A program made the position numbers and the translations under genes. From an uncultured Dehalococcoidia bacterium (lineage in GTDB: Bacteria; Chloroflexota; Dehalococcoidia; Lucifugimonadales; GCA-2712585), in NCBI GenBank assembly GCA_958295715.1, contig OY282371.1, positions 772,133 through 836,132 on the forward strand: 64,000 nt of DNA. The letters run 5' to 3'. Every line of letters starts with the position of its first letter. The first letter of the stretch is position 1. The notes under the pieces are model-generated. The model saw only the letters and a program-made list of their open reading frames with translations, made no database searches and was not told where the DNA came from. Below are positions 1 to 8,078 of the stretch, piece after piece.

Positions 1-1295
1 CCGCCTGGGCCCTGTCCCGCGCGCGCCGCGTCTTCTACGGATGGTGGGTAGTTCTGGCCGGCACCGTAAGCGTCGCCATCAGCGGCGGGATGTTCATGCA
101 CGGTTTCCAGTTCTACTTCGAGCCGATGCGCCAGCAGTTCGGTTGGAGCCGCACCCTCCTATCCGGCGCCTACTCCCTGTCCAGGGTGGAGAGCGGGTTC
201 CTTGGCCCCCTGGGTGGATACCTTGTCGAGCGGTTCGGCTCCAGAATCGTAATGGCCGCGGGATTCATCATACTGGCCCTCGGCCTCGTCATCCTCAGCC
301 GGACCGGGTCCGTTCCCACCTTCTACATCGCCTTCCTGATACTCTCCGTCGGCTCAGGCCTTGCCGCCTGGACCCCGGTGGTCCCGGCCATCAACAACTG
401 GTTCCGGCGCAAACGCGCCCGCGCCCTTAGCATTATGATGGTGGGCATGGGGCTTGGCGGCGTTGTCGTGGCCCCCGGGGTGGCCTTCTTCATCACCGCC
501 TTCGGTTGGGAAAAGACCGCCCTGGGCTGTGGGATATTCGCCGCCGCCGTCGGAATCCCCCTCTCCATAGTCATGCGATACAGCCCCGAACCTTACGGAT
601 ACCTACCCGACGGGGCCCAGCCCGCCACCGACCCGTCCCAAGGAGGCCCATCCAGGAGGGTCCCCCGGCCGTACTCGAGCCAGGAGGTCGACTTCACCGT
701 TGGGGAGGCCCTCCGCACGCCGGCCTTCTGGCTCCTGTCCATCGGCCACTCCATATCCCTGCTGGTCATATCCTCCCTTGGACTCCACCTGGTGCCCTTC
801 CTCGAAACCGACCTCAACTTCTCCGGCGTCTCGGCGGCCCAGGCCGTCATGGTGGTCAGCGGCTCCACCATGCTGGCCCAGCCCCTTGGCGGCTTGCTGG
901 GAGACCGCTTCCCCAAGCAGTACATAGCGGCGGGAACCATCATCGGCCACGCCCTGGCCCTGTTCCTGCTGGCCACCGCCGACGGCTTCCCCCAGGTGAT
1001 GCTCGCCTCCGCCCTCCAGGGGATTTCCTGGGGAGTCCGGGGCCCCGTCCTCTCGGCCATGCGAGGCGACTATTTCGGCAGGAAGCATTTCCCAGTCATC
1101 CAAGGCTACTCCCACGTAGTGCTCATGGGCGGGCAGATAGTGGGGCCTCTCCTCATGGGCTACATGGCGGACAACTACAGCTACAGCGCGGGGTTCAAGA
1201 TTATCGCCGCCATCACCACCGTGGGATTCTTCCTATTCCTGTTCCTGAGGAGCCCCCAACCCCCCGTGCGAGGCGCCGCGGCCGTTGGCGGCTGA
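1..1295 (+). CDS. MFS transporter, 5' end cut by the window edge
   Basis: Major facilitator superfamily permease, probably an inner-membrane exporter or monocarboxylate-type uptake system; the substrate is not predictable. The first internal Met is at 90, but the frame is open from base 3, and the upstream residues (ending FYGWWVVLAGTVSVAISGG) form a typical first MFS helix, so the real start lies left of the window. About 12 hydrophobic segments follow. A hydrophilic central loop around 590-700 divides the two six-helix halves, and WFRRKRARALS is the usual basic cytoplasmic loop after helix 4. It ends 43 bases before the PIG-L gene on the same strand, so the two may be cotranscribed. The family is secure. 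Confidence 0.9.
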   Translation, partial: AWALSRARRVFYGWWVVLAGTVSVAISGGMFMHGFQFYFEPMRQQFGWSRTLLSGAYSLSRVESGFLGPLGGYLVERFGSRIVMAAGFIILALGLVILSRTGSVPTFYIAFLILSVGSGLAAWTPVVPAINNWFRRKRARALSIMMVGMGLGGVVVAPGVAFFITAFGWEKTALGCGIFAAAVGIPLSIVMRYSPEPYGYLPDGAQPATDPSQGGPSRRVPRPYSSQEVDFTVGEALRTPAFWLLSIGHSISLLVISSLGLHLVPFLETDLNFSGVSAAQAVMVVSGSTMLAQPLGGLLGDRFPKQYIAAGTIIGHALALFLLATADGFPQVMLASALQGISWGVRGPVLSAMRGDYFGRKHFPVIQGYSHVVLMGGQIVGPLLMGYMADNYSYSAGFKIIAAITTVGFFLFLFLRSPQPPVRGAAAVGG

Positions 1296-1338
1296 ACTAC
1301 CTAATCCACTACAATGAATCGAAGAAAGCGGGTGAAGA

Positions 1339-2052
1339 ATGACCGGTAGGAAGTCCTATGAGCGAGGGATGGTGGTGGTGGCTCACGCCGACGACGCCGA
1401 GTTCGGCTGCTCCGGCACGGTGGCGTCCTGGTGCCGCCAGGGTATGGAGGTGGTGTACGTGATTTGCACCGACGGCAGCAAGGGGACGAGCGACCCTTCC
1501 ATCACCTCCCAGGAGCTTGTTCAGATACGCAAACGGGAGCAGGAAGCGGCGGCCCGGGTCCTTGGCGTTAAGACCGTCGTGTTCCTCGGATACGAAGACT
1601 CCATGCTTGAGCCCACCCTGGCCCTGCGAAGGGATATTGCCAGGGAGATACGCCGCCACCGGCCCGACGTTGTTATCTGCCCCTCTCCCACGAGGAACCT
1701 CTCCCACCAGGGTTATATCGGACACCCCGACCACATAGCCGCCGGGGAGGCGGCGCTGTCAGCCGTCTTTCCCGCCGCCCGCGACCGCCTGACCTTCCCG
1801 GAACTGCTGGCGGAGGGGCTGGAACCCCACAAGGTCAGGGAGGTCCTGATTTCCGACCGCGACAACGCCGACACCTGGATAGACGTTTCCGACACCATCG
1901 AGACGGCCATAGAGGCCCTGCAACAGCACGTAAGCCAGGTGGGCGGCTGGGACGTGGCCAAGGGAATGCGGCAGTGGCGCGCCAACACGGGAAAGCCCAA
2001 GAACATCCCCTACGCCGAGGCCTTCAAGTCCTTCCAATTCTGGGTGGACTAG
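1339..2052 (+). CDS. PIG-L/LmbE family deacetylase
   Basis: Zinc-dependent N-acetylglucosaminyl deacetylase-like hydrolase of 237 aa, about the usual family length. The N-terminal VVVAHADDAEFGCSG is the metal-binding AHPDD motif with Ala in place of Pro. A second conserved block, GHPDH, lies near residue 133 and supplies further metal ligands. The family removes acetyl groups from amino sugars, for example in mycothiol or antibiotic pathways; the substrate here is unknown. It follows an MFS permease closely, which fits a small import-and-deacetylation or export unit (inference). The ATG at 1339 has only a weak AG-rich ribosome site. A second in-frame ATG at residue 11 would also preserve the fold. 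Confidence 0.88.
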   Translation: MTGRKSYERGMVVVAHADDAEFGCSGTVASWCRQGMEVVYVICTDGSKGTSDPSITSQELVQIRKREQEAAARVLGVKTVVFLGYEDSMLEPTLALRRDIAREIRRHRPDVVICPSPTRNLSHQGYIGHPDHIAAGEAALSAVFPAARDRLTFPELLAEGLEPHKVREVLISDRDNADTWIDVSDTIETAIEALQQHVSQVGGWDVAKGMRQWRANTGKPKNIPYAEAFKSFQFWVD

Positions 2053-2492
2053 CCCTCGCCCCCTTCAGGATGGACTAGCCGCCTCGTCGGATGCCCGCCC
2101 CCACGCGGGATACCCACCCTCTAGTCGGATTGCCTGGCCCGTTTAGTCATGGCCGCTCTTTTTCCGTCATTCCCGCGCAGGCGGGAATCCATCCCCGTCC
2201 CCATTGCGCCGGGCCAACCGCGCAGGCGGGAATCCATCCCCTAACTTCTTTCCTAAAACCAGCCTAAACTAAAGACACGTATAAAGCACTCAGAAGTGGA
2301 GCCTCCAAAGAGGGCCTTCTCTAGCTTACACACGGTATACGCGTCATCCCCTCCAAGGAAGAAGAAATAGACCCCAACAGTGATGAGGTATATTACGAAC
2401 GTCCCTGTTAAGGAACCTTTCAAGTCCATTATGCAGTCCTCCTAGCCATAGAAAGAAAGTCGCCAAAACCGGTTACTGAGTCGCCCTCTAAT
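2053..2492. other. Intergenic gap with one dispersed repeat and AT-richer tail
   Basis: No convincing gene. Bases 2165-2195 hold a full dispersed hairpin repeat (CATTCCCGCG...GGCGGGAATCC) and 2219-2243 a partial second copy. From about 2250 the composition falls from about 65% to about 45-50% GC and stays low through the lipoprotein gene to about 2900, which suggests acquired DNA. Confidence 0.6.
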
Positions 2493-2963
2493 CTAAGAGT
2501 CATCTTCAAGATTAGAACGCAACTCCCTTAACTCTTTCTCCTTCTCCTTTATCTCCACTTCCCCCGGGGTGAGCCAACGAGAATCATCTATTTCCCATGC
2601 CCAAGGACTCCCTGAGGAAACCGACAAATTAGCCCCTCTATACATAACAAATTGATAATTTGAAAACAGGGGGCTACTAGGGTCAGCGTCTTTCTTAGAA
2701 AACCCACACCTGGAAGATTCTTCAGCCTGTGCCTTAGCTTCTTTCGCGCTCTGATTGAAGACATCTTCAGGAGAAAAACTCGACAAAGGTCCTAGGGAGA
2801 CGGTAGTAGTTCCTCCAAGTAAACTGTCAATTAGGGCCTCTACTTTATCCACCCTAACGTCGTCTACGTAACAAGCTCCATTGTTACGTGAAAAGGCAAA
2901 GTCAGAGCAACCGCCCAACAGGAAAAGCAAAACGGCTGCGATGAGAAACGGCTTGCTGCGCAT
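2493..2963 (-). CDS. Small secreted lipoprotein of unknown function
   Basis: A 156-aa protein with a clear lipoprotein signal: MRSKPFLIAAVLLFLLGGC, basic n-region, hydrophobic core and lipobox LGGC with Cys at residue 19. A longer in-frame start at 3050 exists, but the start at 2963 has AAGGGGG 8 bases upstream and puts the signal peptide at the N-terminus. The mature part is polar, has two further cysteines (in NGACY and SRCGF) that could pair, and ends in a highly charged EKEKELRELRSN stretch likely to be helical. I recognise no family. Base composition is much more AT-rich than its neighbours and it lies alone between oppositely oriented genes, consistent with recent acquisition. Confidence 0.75.
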   Translation of the reverse strand: MRSKPFLIAAVLLFLLGGCSDFAFSRNNGACYVDDVRVDKVEALIDSLLGGTTTVSLGPLSSFSPEDVFNQSAKEAKAQAEESSRCGFSKKDADPSSPLFSNYQFVMYRGANLSVSSGSPWAWEIDDSRWLTPGEVEIKEKEKELRELRSNLEDDS

Positions 2964-3231
2964 GTAAGAACCCCCTTGCGGCTTGGATGGGCGCCTACCA
3001 CAGCAACCGTCCAGGCGATAGACCGGCAAGGGGGTCGAAACCCATCCCATAGGTCTATCCCAGACTGGTGGGAAAGCCAGACTGTTGCTGTGGTAGCGTG
3101 GACATGATAAACGATGGCGTCGGTTTGCACAAGAAGAGGGCGTAAAGAGGGCAGGCGGGAAGGGCGCCGACGCCCTTCCACCGAAAAATGCGCCTGTTCC
3201 CGCAAACTAAAGTAATCCATCAACAATCGTG

Positions 3232-3260
3232 TTGACACTGCCTATAACCGGTAGTATTCT
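3232..3260 (+). promoter_or_regulatory. Sigma-70-type promoter for the RdhA-like gene
   Basis: TTGACA at 3232-3237, a 17-base spacer, then TATTCT at 3255-3260. This matches a housekeeping promoter well and predicts a short leader of about 30 bases before the ATG at 3299, which is preceded by a purine-rich AGGGGGCGGGCG site. Confidence 0.65.
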
Positions 3261-3298
3261 TTGAAACGATAGCCACAATCTCTCTTAGGGGGCGGGCG

Positions 3299-4582
3299 AT
3301 GATAGCCAAAAAGGTAAGCCACGTGCTCAAGCGGCCAGGTCTGCGGAAGGACGACCCAACCTACGAGATACCCGTCGCGGAGGACCTTGTAACCGAACCC
3401 GGCATCCCTCAAAACCCCACCGACGTCGACTTCTACTCCCGGCAGTATCCCTTGGAGAGCCAGAACATAGCCTACACTGCTGACCGCGCCTGGGTCTGGA
3501 CCGTCTACAGCCCGGAGGAGGAGGAGTCCCACCTGGAGCATGAGCGGCTCCAGGCCCCCCTCGTCAACGCCGCCAGCGTGTCCGGAGACATCCAGCCCAC
3601 CGTCAAGCCAACGCCCGGCAAGAACGTGACCGAGGAGATTAAGACCATGGCCCGGGAGTTGGGCTTTGGCGAGGTGGGCGTCACCAGATACGACAAGCGC
3701 TACACCTTCCAGTACAAGAAGAAGTGGGTCCACTACGAGCACGCCGTTTGCCTCGCCTTTGAGCAGGACTACGAGAGGACCCAGGCCATCCCCAGCAGCT
3801 TCGCCGAGTACACCCACTTCGGCACCTACAGGACCATGAGCCAGCTTGCCCTCATCCTGGCCGACTACATCCGCAGCCTCGGCTATCACGCCCAGATCCA
3901 CAGCCCCAACGACAACAGCGCCCCCTACATACCCATGTTCGTGGCGGCGGGACTGGGCCAGCTTGGCGCCAACGGCCAGCTTCTCTCCCCCCACTTCGGC
4001 TCCCGGGCGCGGCTGATGATAATCACCACCGACGCCCTTCTCACCTACGACAAGCCCGTCGACTACGGCATCCACAAGTTTTGCCAGGTGTGCCAGGTCT
4101 GCGTAAACCGATGTCCGGGCAGGGCCCTCATGCGGGACAAGGTGTGGTGGAGGGGTGTGGAAAAGAACAAGCTGGTCTACGAACGCTGCCGCCCCGTCAT
4201 GGCCCGCTACTCAGGCTGCGGCGTTTGCATGAAGGTGTGCCCCGTTCAGAAGTACGGGATGAAGCCCGTCATGGAGCACTATGTGGAGACCGGCGCCGTC
4301 CTCGGCAAGGGCACCCACGAGTTGGAGGGCTACAACATTGAGGGGAAGGGCTACTTCGGCCCCGGCGAGCTTCCCCACTTCAACCACGACTTCTTTGAGA
4401 TACCTCACGGCCGCTCTGAAGACGTGCTGTTCGAGGAGTTCAAGCAGAAGCTCCAGAACGCCGAGATACCCGACGGCCCGGCGGGAGACCAGGCCCTGCG
4501 CGACTTCAAGAAGGGCGTTGAGGACATCCTGGCCCGGCCCGACAGCGACTCCATGTTCGCCGTTATGCCGGAAGAGGCCTAA
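3299..4582 (+). CDS. Reductive-dehalogenase-like (RdhA/QueG-type) iron-sulfur protein
   Basis: A 427-aa protein resembling the cobalamin-binding and ferredoxin parts of reductive dehalogenases and epoxyqueuosine reductase. Residues about 105-260 are the corrinoid-domain-like region (ELGFGEVGVTRYDKRYTF; later PMFVAAGLGQLGANGQLLSP, a strongly conserved RdhA-like segment). Two 4Fe-4S motifs follow: CQVCQVCVNRCP near residue 263 and SGCGVCMKVCP near 305. There is no twin-arginine signal, and no small membrane anchor (RdhB) lies next to it, so unlike respiratory RdhA it is probably cytoplasmic. It may be a catabolic, non-respiratory dehalogenase or another corrinoid reductase. The substrate is unknown. 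A good promoter precedes it and a hairpin terminator follows. Confidence 0.85.
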   Translation: MIAKKVSHVLKRPGLRKDDPTYEIPVAEDLVTEPGIPQNPTDVDFYSRQYPLESQNIAYTADRAWVWTVYSPEEEESHLEHERLQAPLVNAASVSGDIQPTVKPTPGKNVTEEIKTMARELGFGEVGVTRYDKRYTFQYKKKWVHYEHAVCLAFEQDYERTQAIPSSFAEYTHFGTYRTMSQLALILADYIRSLGYHAQIHSPNDNSAPYIPMFVAAGLGQLGANGQLLSPHFGSRARLMIITTDALLTYDKPVDYGIHKFCQVCQVCVNRCPGRALMRDKVWWRGVEKNKLVYERCRPVMARYSGCGVCMKVCPVQKYGMKPVMEHYVETGAVLGKGTHELEGYNIEGKGYFGPGELPHFNHDFFEIPHGRSEDVLFEEFKQKLQNAEIPDGPAGDQALRDFKKGVEDILARPDSDSMFAVMPEEA

Positions 4583-4609
4583 GGGCCACTAGCCCTCGCT
4601 CTGACACAA

Positions 4610-4644
4610 AAAGGCCCTCGGCGTTCAATGCGCCGGGGGCCTTT
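4610..4644. terminator. Intrinsic terminator between convergent genes
   Basis: Inverted repeat with 14-base arms (AAAGGCCCTCGGCG at 4610-4623, CGCCGGGGGCCTTT at 4631-4644; 13 of 14 pairs Watson-Crick plus one G-T) and a 7-base loop. On the minus strand the stem is followed by TTTTT, so it terminates the leftward 4732-4932 transcript best; the plus-strand T run is only TTT. Confidence 0.75.
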
Positions 4645-4731
4645 AACTATTCGTAACCTAAGCCGATCGCCACTTCTCAAAGCGAAGACGCGTCGGACCG
4701 GTGAAAGAACCTTGTATTAACTACTCGGGTG

Positions 4732-4932
4732 CTAGGCCGCCCGCCACTTCTCAGGTTCCTCCGACAGGTCCCGGAGCCAGGCCCAGGCGTTGTCCTCCCT
4801 GATGGACCGCCGCTCCTCCTCGTCCAGGTCCCAACCCGCCAGCGTCTCCGCCGGATTCGCCGCCACGTCCGCCCGGAAGACCTCGTCGTTGGTCACCTTC
4901 ACGATAAACGCCCGCATCGCCTCCTTAGACAC
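4732..4932 (-). CDS. 66-aa Nif11/LigA-like small helical protein
   Basis: Starts at a GTG with a strong AAGGAGG upstream. The sequence (MSKEAMRAFIVKVTNDEVF, then NPAETLAGWDLDEEERRSI) follows the pattern of the Nif11-like, Os1348-like and LigA-type small domains: helix, a D-x-x-F segment, ANP, a Gly-hydrophobic-Asp-Leu turn, and a glutamate-rich helix. Such domains occur as RiPP leader regions and as small subunits of extradiol dioxygenases, but no GG cleavage site, core peptide or dioxygenase large subunit is present here. Function is therefore unassigned. It lies 60 bases downstream of the aldolase gene on the same strand and ahead of the terminator, so it is probably the last gene of that operon. 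Confidence 0.7.
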   Translation of the reverse strand: MSKEAMRAFIVKVTNDEVFRADVAANPAETLAGWDLDEEERRSIREDNAWAWLRDLSEEPEKWRAA

Positions 4933-4992
4933 CGCGCCGCCTCCTTAAAAAGGGGGATTCCTTGTGCCGCTCAGCCATCCAGCGCCCAAGGG

Positions 4993-5787
4993 CTACCGGA
5001 AGGGCAGGCCCTTCTCCTTCATGGCCTCCTCAAAGGCCCGCAACCCCGACGCCGTGGCGGATGCTATCGTGCGCACGTCGCTGGCTATCTGGCACATCAT
5101 AAACCCCATCTCCATGAGCTTGGCCGACTCGGCCGGCCCGGCTCCGTGGTGGCACGGGGCCACCCCAGCCTTTCGTCCCGCCTCAACAATCCGCCGGCAC
5201 GCCGCCAGGTGCCGTTCGTCCTCCGCCCACCCCGACAGGCTCATCCCCATGTCCAGGGACAGGTCGCTGGGCCCGACGTAAAGGCCGTCGATGCCCGGGG
5301 CCTTGGCTATCTCCTCAACGCTTTCCAGGGCCGCCACCGTCTCTATCATCACGAGGCAAAGCATCTCTTCGTTGGCGTGCTTGACATAATCTTCCATTCC
5401 CGACGCCAACGCGGCCCGGCTGCCGCCGACGCTGCGGTTTCCCACCGGCGCGTACCTGCACGCCAACCCCGCGGCCTCAGCCTCCTCCTTGGAGTTCACC
5501 ATGGGAACAATCACCCCGTAGGCCCCCGCGTCCAGGGCGTAGGATATGTAGTCAGGCTCGTTCTTGGGAACCCTAACCAGCGGAGCCGCGCCGGTGTTTC
5601 CGATGGCCTGTATGCAGCTGACTATGGAGCTGTGGGACACCCCGATTCCGTGCTGCCAATCGAGGGTCAAGGCGTCGTAACCGGCGTGGCCCATCACCTC
5701 GGCAATGTAGGGGTTTCCTGAAGAACACCAGCCCATCACCGCGGGCTTGCCCTGCCGCCACAACTCTTTAACCCTATTCGGCTTCAC
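4993..5787 (-). CDS. HpcH/HpaI family aldolase (2-dehydro-3-deoxy-glucarate type)
   Basis: A 264-aa class II pyruvate aldolase, which cleaves 2-keto-3-deoxy acids to pyruvate (or a tartronate semialdehyde-type product) and an aldehyde using a divalent metal. Family landmarks are present: DALTLDWQHG near residue 39 (usually DxEH, here with Gln), the metal-ligand glutamate in VMIETVAALES near 148, and GIDGLYVGPSDLSLDMG near 168. It starts with GTG behind GGGAGGAGG. It is 73 bases downstream of an NHL propeller gene on the same strand and upstream of the 66-aa gene. The physiological substrate is unknown; sugar-acid or aromatic meta-cleavage products are the usual choices. Confidence 0.88.
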   Translation of the reverse strand: MKPNRVKELWRQGKPAVMGWCSSGNPYIAEVMGHAGYDALTLDWQHGIGVSHSSIVSCIQAIGNTGAAPLVRVPKNEPDYISYALDAGAYGVIVPMVNSKEEAEAAGLACRYAPVGNRSVGGSRAALASGMEDYVKHANEEMLCLVMIETVAALESVEEIAKAPGIDGLYVGPSDLSLDMGMSLSGWAEDERHLAACRRIVEAGRKAGVAPCHHGAGPAESAKLMEMGFMMCQIASDVRTIASATASGLRAFEEAMKEKGLPFR

Positions 5788-5860
5788 CGCAGCCTCCTCC
5801 CACGACTTTTTGACCGCCCTTCACGGCGTTCCCGCGAAAGCGGGGCACGTCCCTAAGACC

Positions 5861-6817
5861 TTATCCCTGTCTGGCCAGCTTCACTATCCTCCGCACCTCA
5901 CCCGACCCGCGGCTCCTCTGAGCCTCCTCCATCCACTCCGACCCCATGTTGAACCTTGGCATTTCGCAGACGTACAGGTCGCCGTGAGAGTCCACCGCTA
6001 TCCCGTGGGGCGCGCTGAAGCTCCCCGGCCCCTGGCCCGGCGTCGGGGCGCCGAACCGCGTCTGCAAATTTCCCTGCTTGTCATAAACGCTCACGGCGTG
6101 GCCCACGTTGGGGGCGTCCAGCAGATACAGGGGCGGGGGCATCTCGGCGACGTACACGTTGCCGGCTCTGTCCATATCCAAGCCCGCCGCCCTCCAAATG
6201 CCGGGCCACGCGGCCAAAAACTCGCCCTTGGCCGTGAAGACCTGCACCCTGTGGTTCTCGCGGTCGGCCACGAACACGTTCTCATCCTCATCCACCACTA
6301 TATTATGAGGAACCACAAACTGCCCCCTGCCGGTCCCGGCCTCTCCCCACGAGTAGAGGAGCCGCCCGTCGGGACTGAACCGGTGGATTCTGGCGTTGCC
6401 GTAGCCGTCGGCCACGAACAGGTCCCCCGACACCGGGGACACGGCCAGGTGAGCGGGACGGTTGAAGGGCTGACCGCTGAACCTGTCCGCCGGCCCTCCG
6501 ATGGTCTGGAGGAGCTTGCCCTCAGGCGTGAACTTTCTGATGACGTGATGCTGGGTGTCGGTGCAGTAGATGGAGTCGTCGGGGCCGATGGCTATGCCGT
6601 GGGTGCCGCCAAATACCCCGTGGCCCCAGGAGGTCTGATAGCTGCCCTCGCGGTCGAAGGCCACCACCGGATGCTCTCCCCTGGTGTAGACGTAGACGCG
6701 GCCCTTGGAGTCCACCACCGCCCCGGCGCAGTCGTCAAGCAGGACTCCCTCCGGCAGCTTGGGCCACCCCTCAACCACCTGATAAGTCAAATCGCCGCCG
6801 CCCATAATCGCGCTCAT
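5861..6817 (-). CDS. NHL-repeat six-bladed beta-propeller protein
   Basis: A 318-aa propeller built of repeated blades of the form G.V.YVADG.N.RIH.F...G. Blades are visible at DCAGAVVDSKGRVYVYTRG, PDDSIYCTDTQHHVIRKFTP, DLFVADGYGNARIHRFSPDG, NVFVADRENHRVQVFTAKG and GDLYVCEMPRF. I chose the ATG at 6817 over the upstream in-frame start at 6883 because AGGAAGG precedes it and the extension is low-complexity. There is no signal peptide or membrane segment, so it is presumably cytoplasmic. Relatives include the lyase domain of peptidylglycine amidating enzyme, SMP-30-like lactonases and scaffolds. No catalytic assignment is possible. It may form an operon with the aldolase, which would fit a lactonase or hydrolase role (inference). 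Confidence 0.85.
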   Translation of the reverse strand: MSAIMGGGDLTYQVVEGWPKLPEGVLLDDCAGAVVDSKGRVYVYTRGEHPVVAFDREGSYQTSWGHGVFGGTHGIAIGPDDSIYCTDTQHHVIRKFTPEGKLLQTIGGPADRFSGQPFNRPAHLAVSPVSGDLFVADGYGNARIHRFSPDGRLLYSWGEAGTGRGQFVVPHNIVVDEDENVFVADRENHRVQVFTAKGEFLAAWPGIWRAAGLDMDRAGNVYVAEMPPPLYLLDAPNVGHAVSVYDKQGNLQTRFGAPTPGQGPGSFSAPHGIAVDSHGDLYVCEMPRFNMGSEWMEEAQRSRGSGEVRRIVKLARQG

Positions 6818-6883
6818 ATAAGACCCGCCTTCCTGCTCGTACTCAAGCCAGCCTATCCTACGGCCCCACGGAACCCGTGTCAA

Positions 6884-7574
6884 TTTTCCGGCGCCGCCCT
6901 GCCGCCTCTCCTATCCGTCATTCCCCACCTCCCTCTCGTCATTCCCGCGTAGGCGGGAATCCATCCTTTCCTCGGGGTTGGGCCGTGGCAACGGCGGCAA
7001 GGCGCCCGCCTCCCCCCCATCACTCCCGCCAAAGCGGGAATCCATCCTTTCCCCGGGGTTGGGCCGTGGGAACGGCGGCAAGGCGCGTGCCTCCCCCTCC
7101 CGTCACTCCCGCCCCCACCTGTCCGTCATTCCCGCGCCCCCCACTCGTCATTCCCGCGCAGGCGGGAATCCAGGAAACCTACATCCCCAAGACCATCGCC
7201 CAAACTCCTGCGCCAACCCCGTAGGGGGGCCTACCCCCCCTGAACAGGTGGGAAGCCTGAAGGGGGGCCTTGGCCGTAAGAGGGCTGACTCTTACGGACG
7301 CAATGGCCGTGTGCGCCGTGGCGCGGTTGTCCTGGCACAGTGGGGAGGGGATGGATTCCCGCCTTCGCGGGAATGACGGAATAGAGGGCGGGAAGGGCGA
7401 AACGGAGGGCGGGAATGACGAGCGCGGGGGCGCCGGGGAGTGACAGCGGGGCATCGGAGATGGCCGTGGCGAGGGTGAACAGATGCCGCCCTCCGCTCCC
7501 CAAAACTTAAGTGGGCGCTCGCGCCCCCCCCTCCCCGTGTTTCCTCCACCGCCCAATGATGCTAAAATCCCGCC
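6884..7574. repeat. Dispersed-repeat array filling a 690-bp gap
   Basis: No gene is supported. The gap holds several copies of the window's inverted repeat: 6938-6966 (CGTCATTCCCGCG), 7019-7049 (a degenerate CACTCCCGCC copy), 7148-7175, and an inverse copy at 7350-7379 (GGATTCCCGCC, GGGAATGACGG). A 45-base stretch around 6965-7017 (CCATCC, CGGGGTTGGGCCGTGG, CGGCGGCAAGGCGC) is repeated at about 7045-7090. Near 7500-7530 the module AAAACTTAAGTGGGCGC/GCGCCC also occurs in the 54.2-54.5 kb array. Confidence 0.75.
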
Positions 7575-8078
7575 ATGTCCACCGCCCCTACTCAGCCCTT
7601 CACGTCCGACGTGACCCTCACCGTCAACGGACGCAAGCGGACACTGACCGCGGCCCACCACTGGACCCTTCTCCACCTCCTCCGGGAGGCGCTGGACCTC
7701 ACCGGGACTAAGTCCGGCTGCGACCGTGGCGAGTGCGGCTCCTGCACCGTCCTGCTGGACGCGCTCCCCGTCTACTCCTGCCAGGTACTGGCATTGCAGG
7801 CCGGCGGCAAGGAGGTCGTGACCATTGAAGGCGTCGCCTCCGGCCCCGGCCTCCACCCCATACAGGAGGCCTTCATCAATGAGGACGCCGCCCAGTGCGG
7901 CTTCTGCACCCCTGGCTTCATCATGTCGGCCTACGCCCTTCTGCGGCGGGAACCCTCGCCCACGGAGGCAGACGTTCGCGCCGCTCTCAGTGGGAACCTC
8001 TGCCGCTGCAACGCCTACGGCCGCATAATCCAGGGGGTCCTGGCAGCCGCCAAAGCCATGAGGGAAGGGGCCTCGTGA
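7575..8078 (+). CDS. 2Fe-2S small subunit of a xanthine/aldehyde oxidase family enzyme
   Basis: A 167-aa electron-transfer subunit of a molybdenum hydroxylase. It has the plant-type 2Fe-2S motif GCDRGECGSCTVLLD (residues about 50-64, with the fourth Cys in YSCQVLAL) followed by the helical 2Fe-2S domain (QCGFCTPGFIMSA near 109, and GNLCRCNAYGRI near 143). It passes electrons between the Mo centre of the 8075-10363 product and the FAD subunit of 10360-11373. A TAAAAT sequence at 7563-7568 ends only 6 bases before the ATG and there is no ribosome site, so the message may be leaderless. Its TGA overlaps the next gene's GTG. Confidence 0.92.
   Translation: MSTAPTQPFTSDVTLTVNGRKRTLTAAHHWTLLHLLREALDLTGTKSGCDRGECGSCTVLLDALPVYSCQVLALQAGGKEVVTIEGVASGPGLHPIQEAFINEDAAQCGFCTPGFIMSAYALLRREPSPTEADVRAALSGNLCRCNAYGRIIQGVLAAAKAMREGAS

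Noticed and set aside
2864-3238. 124-codon minus-strand frame overlapping the lipoprotein start
   Set aside because: No coding character or ribosome site, and it overlaps the lipoprotein signal peptide in another frame.
3299-4582. Call as a respiratory reductive dehalogenase
   Set aside because: No twin-arginine signal and no membrane-anchor gene; only the weaker RdhA/QueG-like assignment is supported.
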